Below, in pieces: positions 24,371 through 37,200 of a stretch of DNA of 64,000 bases. The stretch is from Phoronis australis (Eukaryota; Phoronida; Phoronidae): contig NMRA01000064.1 of assembly GCA_002633005.1 (NCBI GenBank), positions 377,977-441,976 on the forward strand. Direction: 5' to 3'. How positions within the stretch are numbered: position 1 is the stretch's first letter; each line of letters begins with the position of its first letter. The notes under the pieces were generated by a model. That model ran no database searches. It was not told the origin of the DNA and was given only the letters and a program-made list of their open reading frames with translations. Position numbers and translations under genes: made by a program.

Positions 24371-26690
24371 GAGCGGCACCTTACTGTGAAGACATTCACT
24401 ATGATATAAGACATATGTCTCTCCCCAAACACCACGTCATCCGTCATCCCGTGACTGAAGCAGCAGGTTGTAAAAGTTCGGGAACTTCGATATTTCCATA
24501 CTTAGGACAATGCGCACTTTGAAAATTTTAAATTTAAGTAACCCATATTTCTGAAACCGTGAAATCAGTTGCGTCTTTTTGAGGTTTCTTTTCCTCTCTA
24601 ACCGTACAGGCAACTGTCATAAAGAAAATACTTTAGGCCTAATGAAAATACTAGCTTGACCGAGGTTAGCAGCTGAAAAAATCTCGTGCCTCCGGCACCT
24701 CTGGTCAAAGGAGGTGAAAATGATGTCATGTCCCCGGCCAAGTCAAAATGTCTGGCTTTTTAACATTGAATCGCCTTTTGACATCTAATATCATGATTTC
24801 ATAAATCGATACACGTACACCGCAGAACTGAGCTATTCAACCTATTTCCACTCGCATGGCACTGAAAATCACGAATGGCTATTCAAAATTCAGGACGCTT
24901 GACGTTAGTAGAGTGTCCGAACAATTTCAAATTTGCAAGTGCCAGCCAGTCCTATCTGTGCCTGTCGTGACACTCTGATGTTTTACTTGTGGCTTGTGGA
25001 AATTTACAAGACATATCAAAAGTCAAAAAAGCTGAATCACACCCGATATCAGAAGTACAGGGTTTCCCAAAATTGCGAGACATATTTAAAGCAAATAAGT
25101 TCGAAAAAGAGAATGTATTAAAAACTTCTTCCTGGCAGGACAGCCAGGGCATAGGAGTTTTCATTGACGGCTACTTTATCCACCCGTGACACGGAGGCCC
25201 CTAGTTTATGAACAGTTTTTTTGCTTTGTGTCATGATAGCAAGGCAATCTGTCTGGAGGATGAATGCTGTACTTGGTAAATTAATGTGTTATTTGTGGAT
25301 TTTTTTCTGCACAGACCACCAACATAAAGTAATTGGCTGGAACCAAATGTAAGAACGCGGGGATTGGGGAACATCTCGACAACGTGGTGAAGTTAGGCGA
25401 TTCGTGAAGACGAGCTGGGTGAGAGGTTGTGATATCTGGCGATGCATCTACATGTGCCTGAGATAATATATGTACTGTTCAGCAGTGTGAAATTAACAAG
25501 CATGTCATACCATGGAAACTTTAAAACGCCGCCTTCGGAACCGCTCCACGACTGATTTCATGTTTTGATGACGGTTGCCGTGGTAAATAAAACAAATGAC
25601 TGTTTACGCTCGGGGGCATCCATTGTCACTTTTCAAAGAATTGTTAGTAAAAACTCCCAATTTGTCTATGATGCCAATAACAAGAGTAAAAGAAAATAAT
25701 TTCATTTTCGAGTTATATTTCTTTAATATGTGTCTGATAGTTTTGGGACACCCTGTATAACCAAATGGCAGCATTCTGGTACTGTGGTTTTACGCGTAAC
25801 ACACGAACTATTTATGGATTGTTTTAGAAAAACATACCCGTGGGTCAAATAACTCACAGAGATATAACTCCATGGGTCTGTATGGTTGCTGTGATAGTAT
25901 CGGAATGCAACCTGCATTATTTCCAATGAAGACGCGACTAACGACACAGTTGTCCGAAATTAAATAATCACAGTTGGTAAATGGTCTAATGACGAGACGC
26001 CTAAAATCATACACATAATATATGCAAATGAAGAAATCGTTAACAAAGGATGTTTGAGCACAATCTGATGTCTGCCCAATGTCTATAAACATACTGCTAA
26101 GCTAATAAAATTTGGACAAAAAATAACACCCAGTTAACGTTAAATATACCTACAAAAGATGATCACAAAATTACTAAAACGTATTATACGTCCTTACGCA
26201 ACTGGACTGAATGTTGAAAGAAGTAACAATGTCATCAAATTTTGACGCATAAGGCACGTTCTCGAAGATACGGTAACTCAGAAAACAAATACAGAACTAA
26301 TTAATTCAATAAAAGTTAACACTGACAGCAGTCCAGAAACTTATGGTGCAGATGTTTGTAAATACTTCACAAAACTTTGATGCCCTACTTGGTATGTAGA
26401 AGATTCAATATTTAAGGTCAATACCAGCTAGACCTCCCAGTGAGTCACCCATACAGCTCACAAAACGGTAAAAATTGTGGCCAAGCTCAGTCAAACCCTG
26501 TCCCTATCCCATGGACAAAGCCTTCTTAAGTTTTGTCCAGGACAAATGGAAGATGTATCTTTCACAGATCCCTGCTTCCTGTGACCTAGCGGCAATGGTA
26601 CAAACAACAGGTTGGCAATACAATAGGGAGTTCTTACCCAGGGGAATCCTGTTTACCGTATGTGCATTTGCAAACTTTATCAATAAAAAC
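24371..26690. other. Intergenic spacer between the membrane-protein promoter and the syndecan 3' end
   Basis: I found no exon with coding support. The notable content is the mariner-type element at 25058-25755; the rest is unremarkable AT-rich sequence. Confidence 0.5.
25058..25755. mobile_element. Tc1/mariner-type non-autonomous element, ~698 bp
   Basis: The ends are inverted repeats of about 35 bases: left cagggtttcccaaaatt..gagacatattt, and right, read inverted, cagggtgtcccaaaact..cagacacatatt. Each end is flanked by TA (25056-25057 and 25756-25757), the target duplication of Tc1/mariner elements. The CAGGGTGTCCCAAAA terminus is typical of that superfamily. No transposase-like reading frame is left inside. 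Confidence 0.78.
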
Positions 26691-27363
26691 ACATCACTTG
26701 GTATTAAACATAGTATTTATTAAGAGGTAAATTTCATGTTATCTGTTCCATACAAAATATCAGAGGGAAGTTGGTAGTACACAGCAGAAGACATTGCTTA
26801 CTAGTAAAGACCTTAACAGCCCCACCTATTGGAAACAATGGGACCTATTACTAATGGGAGACAGAGAAAGCACAACATTAAAACTCCAACACAACACAAT
26901 GAATCCGACCAGTCAATTTAACACCAGAACAGATCAATCTAACGCATTTACATATTTACTTGTATGCCATGTTTAATACCAAAAGGTGGGAAACCAAATT
27001 AATCGTGTGGGACTGTGGTCAAGTCAATAAATATGCCCTATAAGTGAACACATCAATTACGGCCTAAAAGCAAGGCAGACACCAAAAACCGATCCTGGAG
27101 TATTCTTAGCAACTCATTTAGAATACACACATTTCAAGTCTTGTAGAAATGGACAGCAAAGCATGACTGTGTGTTAAAAAATTCAAGCTCAACACTGAAA
27201 GCAACACATCAATGGTATGTTCATCTCTACACAACTCTGCAAGAGTCGTCACGAATGAAGCCCACATCCAGACAATGGTGAACCAGCAATTAACTACAGT
27301 GGATATGAACACATAACAAGTATTCAGCTGCTCAGCACTGAAAATATGCTGTCGTTATTGTTG

Positions 27364-27364
<1 letters not shown>

Positions 27365-27413
<49 letters not shown>

Positions 27414-27419
27414 GCTGTT
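27365..27419. repeat. (CTG)n / (CAG)n triplet repeat in the syndecan 3' UTR
   Basis: About 18 CTG triplets with one CTA interruption on the plus strand. They read as CAG in the inferred syndecan transcript. Confidence 0.9.
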
Positions 27420-27663
27420 GCCATGGATGAGAAAAGCTGAACATGCCATGAGAATGTTACAACATCAAACCACATTCATTAATTTACAAGGATTTGGATT
27501 TAGGACGTCTTTTTACTAACAAAATATTAAAAAAACAAACCGCAGATGGAACTTAACAGGAATTTAATAAAAAATCAAAATCATACTCTGAAAGCAATGC
27601 CTCCAGTTTTGTTCAAACAGAAACAATTGACGAGTTATTAAAAATACTTAATATACACTACAC

Positions 27664-27704
27664 ATACTCTAATAATAATAGTAATAATAATAATAATAAT
27701 AACA
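27664..27704. repeat. (AAT)n microsatellite
   Basis: About 12 AAT/AAC-type triplets in the inferred syndecan 3' UTR. Confidence 0.85.
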
Positions 27705-28282
27705 TATACAGTTGTTGAATTAATATGATACTACTAAATATGCTGTGAATGAAGGCAGATTAAATTCTTTGTTCGAATTAAAACCACCAGTACAAAAGGA
27801 CTGAGCGGTGTCAAGACCAGGTTTTATGTTTTTTCCATAAAAGATTAGCTCACACACTTATTTTTTGTTCCTTTTTCTCAACAGTGCTTATTTTTAAGAT
27901 TGTTCAAAGTTACATGCACAATACCTGTTAAACTTTTTAATTTGAAGCTTCAAAAAGAAATGCGACTAAAAGTTGTTCTGTAACAGGAATGTTGGCCTAT
28001 TGTTGTAGTAATCATTTTAAAACTGGTACCAAAAGTTTAAAAGAAGGAAAACCATTGGGTGGAAAACGAAAACAGTTATTTCTGTAAAGAGTGCTGACCC
28101 GTACCTATTCGAGATAGCAATCATGTCCCGCTTCTTGCCACCAGTAATAGCAGCAAACCTTCTTCACAATTCACACTTGTATATATTTACACTGTCCCCT
28201 TTTCACTGCGACGCACACAAATGCAATTCACAAACCAACTGTTCCACTGATCTGAACACTTGCTACCTAACAGTCGGCGTGT

Positions 28283-31200
28283 CTATGCATAAAACTCTTT
28301 CGTGGGTGCTTTTGTGTATGATGTGTTAAGCCGTGGTGTTTTTGGTTCATCTAGTGCATAACTGCCTTCATCTTTCTTTCGCATGCGGTACACAATAAAC
28401 ATTACGAGCAGAACAGCAAACAGCAGACCGACTACGGCACCACCTATGACACCTGGAAAGAAGCAATATATCATATTTAGAACCAGGAATTTCATTTAAA
28501 AACATGAATTAACACATGATCGAAATGAAATCGGCAAGAAAACATACTTAAAGTGTACTAAAGATCTCACCGAGTAACCATGGAAACAATTTCACAGGCA
28601 AATTCCATTTTTACACATTGGCAACAAACAAATTCAATTTGCAGAGTGAAAAAGTTCAAAATGTTATTTCGGTTGTTTTTCTTTCGGCTTGCTATCCTCA
28701 TCAAACTAGCTCCTCATACACATAACATAATTTTCTCAAGCCTGCACAAATCTTTAGTGTTAAGGCCCCAAAATACAACCCGAGATACAGTTGACCCTAG
28801 GGGTCAGCGAGCTACAAAGACCTTTCCAGGGCCTTTCCTAACAAATTATGCATTTGTTATTTGTATTGAATAGAACCTAAAATAAAATACAAAGACGAGA
28901 CTCAGACAAGTGGTATTAGTCTAATTCGTCAATAACATCCAAAGGGTGAAGACAAGTTTAAGCGGTCATACGTGGAATTTGATTCAATTTAAACTGTAAG
29001 AGAGCGCACAATAGACATAATAACTATGGCAAGTAAAACAAAACAGCTCTAGTGTCCTCGGACATTGACCTGGGAAATGAGAGTTATTATGACTTTATAT
29101 CCAAGGCGATACACAGAAATTGTGGGAAAAGGTGCCAATTAGAGAGACATCCCTTAAGAATTTCACTAGCTAGATTCACGGCACAAAATAAATGCAATGG
29201 ACTTCGAATAGGTGGAAAGGTTAACTATCATAACAGGCTTGTACAATGTGCAATGCCAACCAAACCTAAGTAGTTCTGTCCTTGTAACAACACATCTCAA
29301 GTCATGTCCACCGCAAGCCACAGTAGAGATGGGATATCAGAAAACTGTAGGACACAACAGCAAGCAAGCAAACAGTCCACGCATCGCAACTCAGGGACTG
29401 TGCAATGCAGTCACAGGTGAAAGATCACTGAACTTAGAGACTATGGAATGCAATTACATGCAACTGTTGGCGAGACCAAGGAATACAAATGCAGAATTCA
29501 AGAAGTGATCACCAAGTGAGGCTTGATGTCTCTCCAGCCCGATATTCCCCCCAAGCCCTGTGCACCTTCAAACCATCCCACAGTTCAACCACCATGCGTC
29601 CAGTCTTACCTGCCAGTAGTCCAGGATGGGCCACAAGACCCGTGCTGGCAGCTATCTGTCCACCCGTCTGCTCAAACTCAACCTCGTTTGTGTCTTCTTC
29701 TCTGTCCTCTTTACTGTCGTCCTCCCTGACCTCATAAGAGCCTTCCTCGTTATCTGCCCCGGGCACCACGTTAGATTGTGTTGGGGCGGTATCAGTGGAC
29801 ATCTCCTGGTCATTATCATCCTCAGCATTGGGCTGTAATCACATTACCATAATCATGACTACCAATACTACTACCACAATCATTATTGCTATTTTCACCA
29901 TTACTATCAGTATTACTACTACCGCAATCATTGGTATTGTCATCATTATTATAAACTCGTTTATGGCACACTAAGGTAGTATTAACATCAAGGCCATATT
30001 TCTCCAGTAAATACTCCCTGCATTTCAGAATACATGTCGCAACATTCCAGTGCAAACTTCATAACTGGAATGCTATTGAGTTAAAGCTTTTGTAAGTCAT
30101 ATCAACACACTTAAAAGGTAAGGAGCAATCACCATATTTGCCAACCGACATGAAATGGTTTCCATGCCATCACCATCGAGATCATAGAGGTTTACTTACA
30201 CGCACACTCTTGATGACAAATTGGGGCGTAGTTCTCTTGGACGTCATTTTGGTGGTCTCGGGAGCTGGGGTGGGAGGGGTCGTGGCTGCAAAAGTACATA
30301 CAGCTTAGTTTAAGACACAGTCATCTCAACAAAGTCAGAAATACACTGCGTGGTTTAGATTTGCTGCGCAGACCATACGTAAAGCATTCAGGATTACAAC
30401 TGAGCTTTTTACAATGTCTAAAAATGTAGCCATGCACAGGCAACAATGCACTACTCTCAAGCCATGCACAATAAGCTTGCGTTCTGAAAGTCAACCAGAT
30501 GACAACAGAAACAGGTCAGACAGGTTTTGGTTTGTGACTGAGTATACCGTATCAATGAACCATCTACTTACAAGTATACTAAACAATGATTTGGCGATTC
30601 CACCAAAATTTGGTCGAGTTACCTGCTGATACACCACTAGTACCTCTCTCAGTGATTAAGGGATATACAGGGCTTGGAATGACCAATGGCGAAAAACGCG
30701 GAAATTTTTACGGCCCGAAACATGCGCGCAGCCAACCTTGAAAAAGTCGGTGTGGACCTTTTGCCGACAAAAATCGAAAGGACTAAAAAAAAGAAAAAAA
30801 AGCGTGCGTCTGCGTCTGTCGTAGCTCGTCCGCCACTCTCACCTCCAAACATTTTTGGCTGCAGAGTCGTAGTATTTGTCACCGCGGTTTACAATCACAT
30901 GAGCCGCCATTGAGGAAATCCACCACGCTATCCCAGATGCCCCGGCAATGTTGACAATTTACGCTCCTCCGAATCATAAAGAGCAACTTCCGCTTTTCGA
31001 GGTGAAAGTCGTCGGCAACGCAGCGGTAAGAAAGAAATTTGCCGCGGAAATTTTACATCAAATCCAATTTTTTACACGGAAATATAATAAAATACGCGGA
31101 CAGAACATTTGAAAAAAGCGGAAATCCGTGTTTCTGCGGAAAATTCCAAGCCCTGGATATAGGACCCTCGAAAAATAGCCAACTTTGGCAAACTTTGGAA

Positions 31201-34200
31201 TGTCAAATCTCACAAATAGCAGATCAGACAGCATAATTTACCATTGTTCTCCAAAACACCAATTAGGAATTGTTTATAAAATTTACCTCTTTTGTGTGAA
31301 GGCTATCAAAGACAGTACTTTCATGATTTTTACAAAATAACTCAACAAAGTGGCATAAAACGAAAACAAAATGATAATTTAGACAACTGTAACAGCGTTT
31401 TTGAGATTTCATCTTGTACAATTATATCAAACAGAACCTTATCATGTCAATCATACCATTGTCTTGCTATGCACGTACTTTCTATTCCTATTGTGCTAAA
31501 TTTTACTACAAACGCATGGTCACCTGGTCCAGGTTATAGGAAACAGGTGTTCGGACCAAAATCAAATTCTACAGACTTTCTACTTCCAGAAAATACATAC
31601 TTTTAACGAGTCAAAATCTGTACGTTTTGTAGACATTTGGCTAAATACACAGACAAGTCGATAATGTCACGCGTGACAATTACGCGTTATTCCAATAAGA
31701 CACTTTCCCCAGTGCCGTAAAGGGTCTAGTCCATTCGTCCATTCTGAGGTGAAAGGTCTCTCCCAACCGGCTTCCCGTAACTTGCTTAAACTGGTAGTCA
31801 CAAGCACTTTGTAAGCAATTTTCAAAATTACTCCAAACTAGTGAGAATCGACAATAGTGACAAGAGTTTTATTTGAATGTAAAGATTCAAATGAGCAAGT
31901 CAAAGTTAGTAATCTGCTAATAGGACAAAACTGGATTTTAGTAACTATCCTATTGATTTTATGATCAGTTACATCTTTCCAGAAACTTTTTTTTGCATAT
32001 ACCTAGTCAAACATTTTTTGAGAAATTGAAATTTCTGCTACTTTCAAACCACTGGCCCAGTGACCACACACTAGACTATGACTCATAATACTGAATAGTA
32101 AAAATAAGACGAGCGGCGGAACTAAAATTTATAACTATTATAATATATACTAGTATCGACACTTGTTGTTTTATTTTTAGTATTTTATAGTCTTATCCGT
32201 CGGAAACTGCACGGCATTCCAGCATCTATTTTTTTCATTTACTCGTAATACTTACTATGTCTAGGCTCAGATGCCATGTCCAGCAGAGGACCAACACTGG
32301 ACTCGGTGACTGCCTCCTTCAGGTCAGAAGTGGTGGGCTCTTTAGCCTGGACCCCAGACACCTTCAGGTCCATGTCGACTACAACACTGCCANATCTTTC
32401 CAGAAACTTTTTTTTGCATATACCTAGTCAAACATTTTTTCAAACCACTGGCCCAGTGACCACACACTAGACTATGACTCACAATACTTAATAGTATAAA
32501 TAAAATGACGAGCGGCGGCACTAAAATTTATAACTATTATAATATATTCTAGTATCAACACTCGTCATTTTATTTTTAGTATTTTATAGTCTAATCCATC
32601 GGAAACTGCACGGCATTCCAGCATCTATTTTTTTCATTTACTCGTAATACTTACTATGTCTAGGCTCAGATGCCATGTCCAGCAGAGGACCAACACTGGA
32701 CTCGGTGACTGCCTCCTTCAGGTCAGAAGTGGTGGGCTCTTTAGCCTGGACCCCAGACACCTTCAGGTCCATGTCGACTACAACACTGCCAGGTGACACA
32801 CTGTTGATGATGAGGGCTACTGTGTTGCCACGGAATTTCTTTTCAAACGACATCATCAGCTGAAACGTAGGAAACCTGACTTGCTACTACTTGTCCATTT
32901 TACTTTTACACATTTACACAAGATACATTTATTTCAAAATAAGTCAGCAATAACGACCAGGTCATTCCAGTTAGAGAACAAAAACTGCATCAACGCTCGC
33001 TTCAAAACTAGGCGTATTTCATTATATTTCATGTCTTATAAGGAAACCAGTACAAAGTGCAATAACCGGCTCATCTTTATATTGATTTTTGCAACAATTA
33101 ATTATTGTCGGTAGGAATGATATCACAGACATGGCCTCACCTAGACACCAAACATAACGCCGACTTGAACATACTTAGGCATCTAATCATTCACAGACCT
33201 GTGTTGATAGCGTTTGCCAAGGCAACACAGGGGAAGACAAACATGGTTATCCAAAGAAGGACACAATCTAGTCTGAGCACGTAGCTCACAGCTAGCTACA
33301 GACTCTCAGCTGATAATGTACGCTAGTACAAACTGCAGTTATCATGTTCACAGCAGGTCATTTGACACCAATGTAGAGCCTGTTCGAATACAAAGTCGAA
33401 TCTACTTGGCACTGCCTTTTGATAACAAGAAACGGAACCATGTCTTGTTAAAATTGCGAAGTTCGTCTTAATAGCCATCACAAGTTCATAAGAACAACTG
33501 CACACTTGTGCACAATGTCCATGCTGATGGCATCAAGAGGCCACGTGCTCATGAGTAAAACCTCACCTTCTTTTTGATCTTCATTTTGTAGAGGTCCACA
33601 TTTTTGGCAACTGTATTGTAGTCTATGTCAAACCGTGCAACGATGTTGTAAGAGTACACCATGTCTGAAGACAAGAACATGAATATTTAACAACACTTAA
33701 TCAATAAATACTACATGGATGTAATTAGACATCACATTCACAACACTGTTCAAGGCATCCGCCGATATTCACTGTTTTAATCTGCAGCAGTCACAACGGA
33801 GCTTTGCAACAAGTAAGATCAAGCATTGCACTTTCCCCAAAATATGTTGGAACTNNNNNNNNNNNNNNNNNNNNNNNNNNNNNNNNNNNNNNNNNNNNNN
33901 NNNNNNNNNNNNNNNNNNNNNNNNNNNNNNNNNNNNNNNNNNNNNNNNNNNNNNNNNNNNNNNNNNNNNNNNNNNNNNNNNNNNNNNNNNNNNNNNNNNN
34001 NNNNNNNNNNNNNNNNNNNNNNNNNNNNNNNNNNNNNNNNNNNNNNNNNNNNNNNNNNNNNNNNNNNNNNNNNNNNNNNNNNNNNNNNNNNNNNNNNNNN
34101 NNNNNNNNNNNNNNNNNNNGAGTCACGCGATTCTTGTACCTTATCTATGCATGTCTTTTCACGGGCTACAGGTTCTGTAAAGAACAGTACATGCAATGTG

Positions 34201-37200
34201 TCAACTTGTTTCACAAATAAGACTTTACCGATCAACATCAAAGTTCAACACAGAAAAGTCACACACTCTGGCTCTTTCGGGCAATGTAGTTACGTCAAGT
34301 AATAACCGAATACTTACAACTACTAACGGCAGTGATACAAATTAAACAACACTAAATAGCACTTTTGACAAAAGGCTGGATGATTATTATCATAATATAT
34401 TACCATAGTATATTATCATAATATGTCACCACTATTCAATATTCAAAGGCTTCTAACCATACTATGGAAGGCCACTATTTCCCAGAACAATGTCTGATGG
34501 GAGCTAAGCAGGGTTGTCCACAGCTATGAATCCAAACATGCAGAAAGAATGAACACGTCAATAAGTGGGAAATGCATGGCACGTTCTCTCAAGTCCAAAT
34601 CTACTTCCACGGTAGTCGCACTATATTCACTAGTTTGTCAAATTGTGTCTTAAGTGTAAACATGTTGGGGATCTCTAGTGGAAGCAATGAATACTTCCAA
34701 AGCTGGCTGCCTGTGTAAACTATCACGAAACAGTTGCTAGACTCCGCAGGTGCTTCAAGTACCCATCTAGTTAGCCATACACACACTGTGAGATATTTTA
34801 GACGAGCAGACTAAAAACACACCCAGAAAAAGACATAAGCCATGAAATAATATACCATGAAATAATACAAACAACAAGGTAAAGCACTGCCATGTAAAGT
34901 ACATCTTTTCCTATTTAGTTAAAACAAGATTTAAAGTGAGACATCAAACTAGACTCACCACTGATAATTCTTATCAACTAGGTTATAAAAGATAGCAACG
35001 CTTAAAAACAAACATGTCAGCCCCTCAATTGAAACAAAAAAGGCACTTGACAAAACTATGAAGCTACTAACCTGAGGCAGATCCCTCGGCATCCTCTTGG
35101 TCCTCATCAGACCCAGAACCATCCCTGTCATCTTCATCATCACCCATACCACTGCCATCGGTTATGGCCTACAGTAACAACACTACATGTCAAGCTGATG
35201 GTCAACCAAACCAAAAGGGGAGTTGAGCAGTGGAAAATAGCAGGTTTTGGGTCTAAAACTAGGTAATACTCACTGTCTTATTAGAAGATAGTACAGAAGA
35301 AATAAACATACACAAACACTGGGAATGTTACAATGTACATGAACTAAGGGCTTGCCAAACAGCTGCCATAAGTGACAGATAGCTCAACTGATGCTAGTTG
35401 CATGTAGAGAGCAAGGCAAAATGATCACTGACCTGTAAACTACATCTGAAGAAATCAGAGTAATTGAAGTACAATGAGCGAGCAAGGGAGATTTGGTCAG
35501 GTGAGGCAGCAATTAGTTTTCAATGGCAATCGAAGGTAATTGGCTAGGCACTTGGCTCACTTCACTCGCGCATTCCGAGCATTTACGCTCGCAAGGTAAC
35601 ATAAATCTAGCTAGTGAGAGTGACATTCACATTTACCGCCTAGCCTGGCAATATCATCACAGTTAAATTTGGTGTACAAGTGAACTATGAGCTGAACGTC
35701 ATGTGACTCGAAATTGCCGAAATCGAGCATGGTGTTCATGTGCGACCTTCACCTCATTACCACACTGAACTATAACTTTCTGTTTCACTCTATACATTAT
35801 TTGCTAGCAGAAACAAGTGAACATCCCATTCTCTCATCAAAAGCTTTTGCTCACACTGCTACAAGAGATCTGTCAAACAGCACTGCCATGTTGCTTTCAC
35901 AGCTCTCAGACAACCCAGTAAATCTGCAAACACCTAGTCATTAATAATGCAACAACTGATATGTTTCTACTTTGCTATTGCAACTGAAAAAGAGTGGCAG
36001 TATTGAGAACACCATGGGAATACAAGGCATGGCACAAGTGGTTTATTTGACTTGTAAGAGAAAGAAAAATACCAAGAAGACGTGTGACATTTGTGAACTC
36101 TGAAACAAGGGGCATGCTGTTGTTGCTGTAGATAACTTAGGGAGACAGTCTGGGGCTGAAATCTGATTTAAGTTAAAAAAACAAACAAGACCCCCTTGCA
36201 GCTAATATTGACTCATTTGCATATCCTAGCAAGCAGTTTGTACCCATCATAGAAGAATTAGGGTGCGAGAGGTTCTAAAAATGAAAGTCCTTAAAAGTGT
36301 CACACTACTCCTAGAATGAATATTTCTGACTCATCAGCTCAAACTCCCGTGAAAATGATAAGAATACGTTGACCCTTCACCTGTGTTGCTGAAGTTTTGA
36401 TACAGATGACCAGATTTTGAGAAGCCATGTTTTTTCCACATAAGTGCTAAGTATAGACAGAAATTAGCAAATTTATGGTGGTCAGCAAATAAGAAATTTG
36501 TCATAATTAGGAAGGACTACTCTGCACTACTACTAACTCGAGTTAAAACACTGAAGCCATTTCAAATGAGTGTTGACCAAATCATTCTACAAAAATTTGT
36601 TGTATTATCAGTTTGAAGAACAAGTCTGTCACAACAGCTAACGAATAGCATGACAGTCATTAACAAAGAAACTCCTAATTACTACTACCATGTATACCTG
36701 GGCACCCTACCTAAAGTGGCACAGTTGACCTAATTCCATGCTTGATTGAAAAATTAGCAATCTATAGAACACTTATAAACAATGGCCTTGAAAACCACAC
36801 ACAAAGTTCTTTCTTACACAGTTTAAGTGATTGCCTACCAAGTTAATTTTTTATAACTGTAATGTGCCCCAGGCCTTGTTGTGCTTGGTACAACGCACTA
36901 ACCACTTCAGCACGCACAAGACCTCCTCCTCTGGCCACCCCACGTGGTCGATAGTTCACTGTGTGCTCATAATATAAAACACTTACCTGTTTATTTTCGT
37001 TGTAATAGAAATCATTTGATTCTGCTACTCTGCCAGCGGAATTCTGAAAATATGAACAAACCACTTTATAGACACTGAAACTCCTGATAGGGTGTAATCA
37101 GATAAGTTGAAGTGAAGGTACATAATGAATACAGACTCAAACTAGTCTGAGCCATGTTAGTTCACCTACCTCCTATTTGAAATAGTGTGAATTATTCAAG

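Larger units (their letters stand above)
26695..28282 (-). other. Syndecan 3' UTR (inferred)
   Basis: Downstream of the syndecan stop on the minus strand there is no further coding exon. The first well-placed AATAAA lies at 26721-26716, followed by a GT-rich stretch (gtgatgtgttttta). The UTR would be ~1.6 kb and includes a CAG-type triplet repeat and an AAT-type repeat. Confidence 0.5.

Noticed and set aside
32268-32392. Extra SEA-exon copy as a genuine alternative exon
   Set aside because: It is truncated by the N, has no acceptor and is flanked by duplicated intron sequence. An assembly duplicate is far more likely.
33791-34302. Frames spanning the N run
   Set aside because: They consist mainly of undetermined residues.
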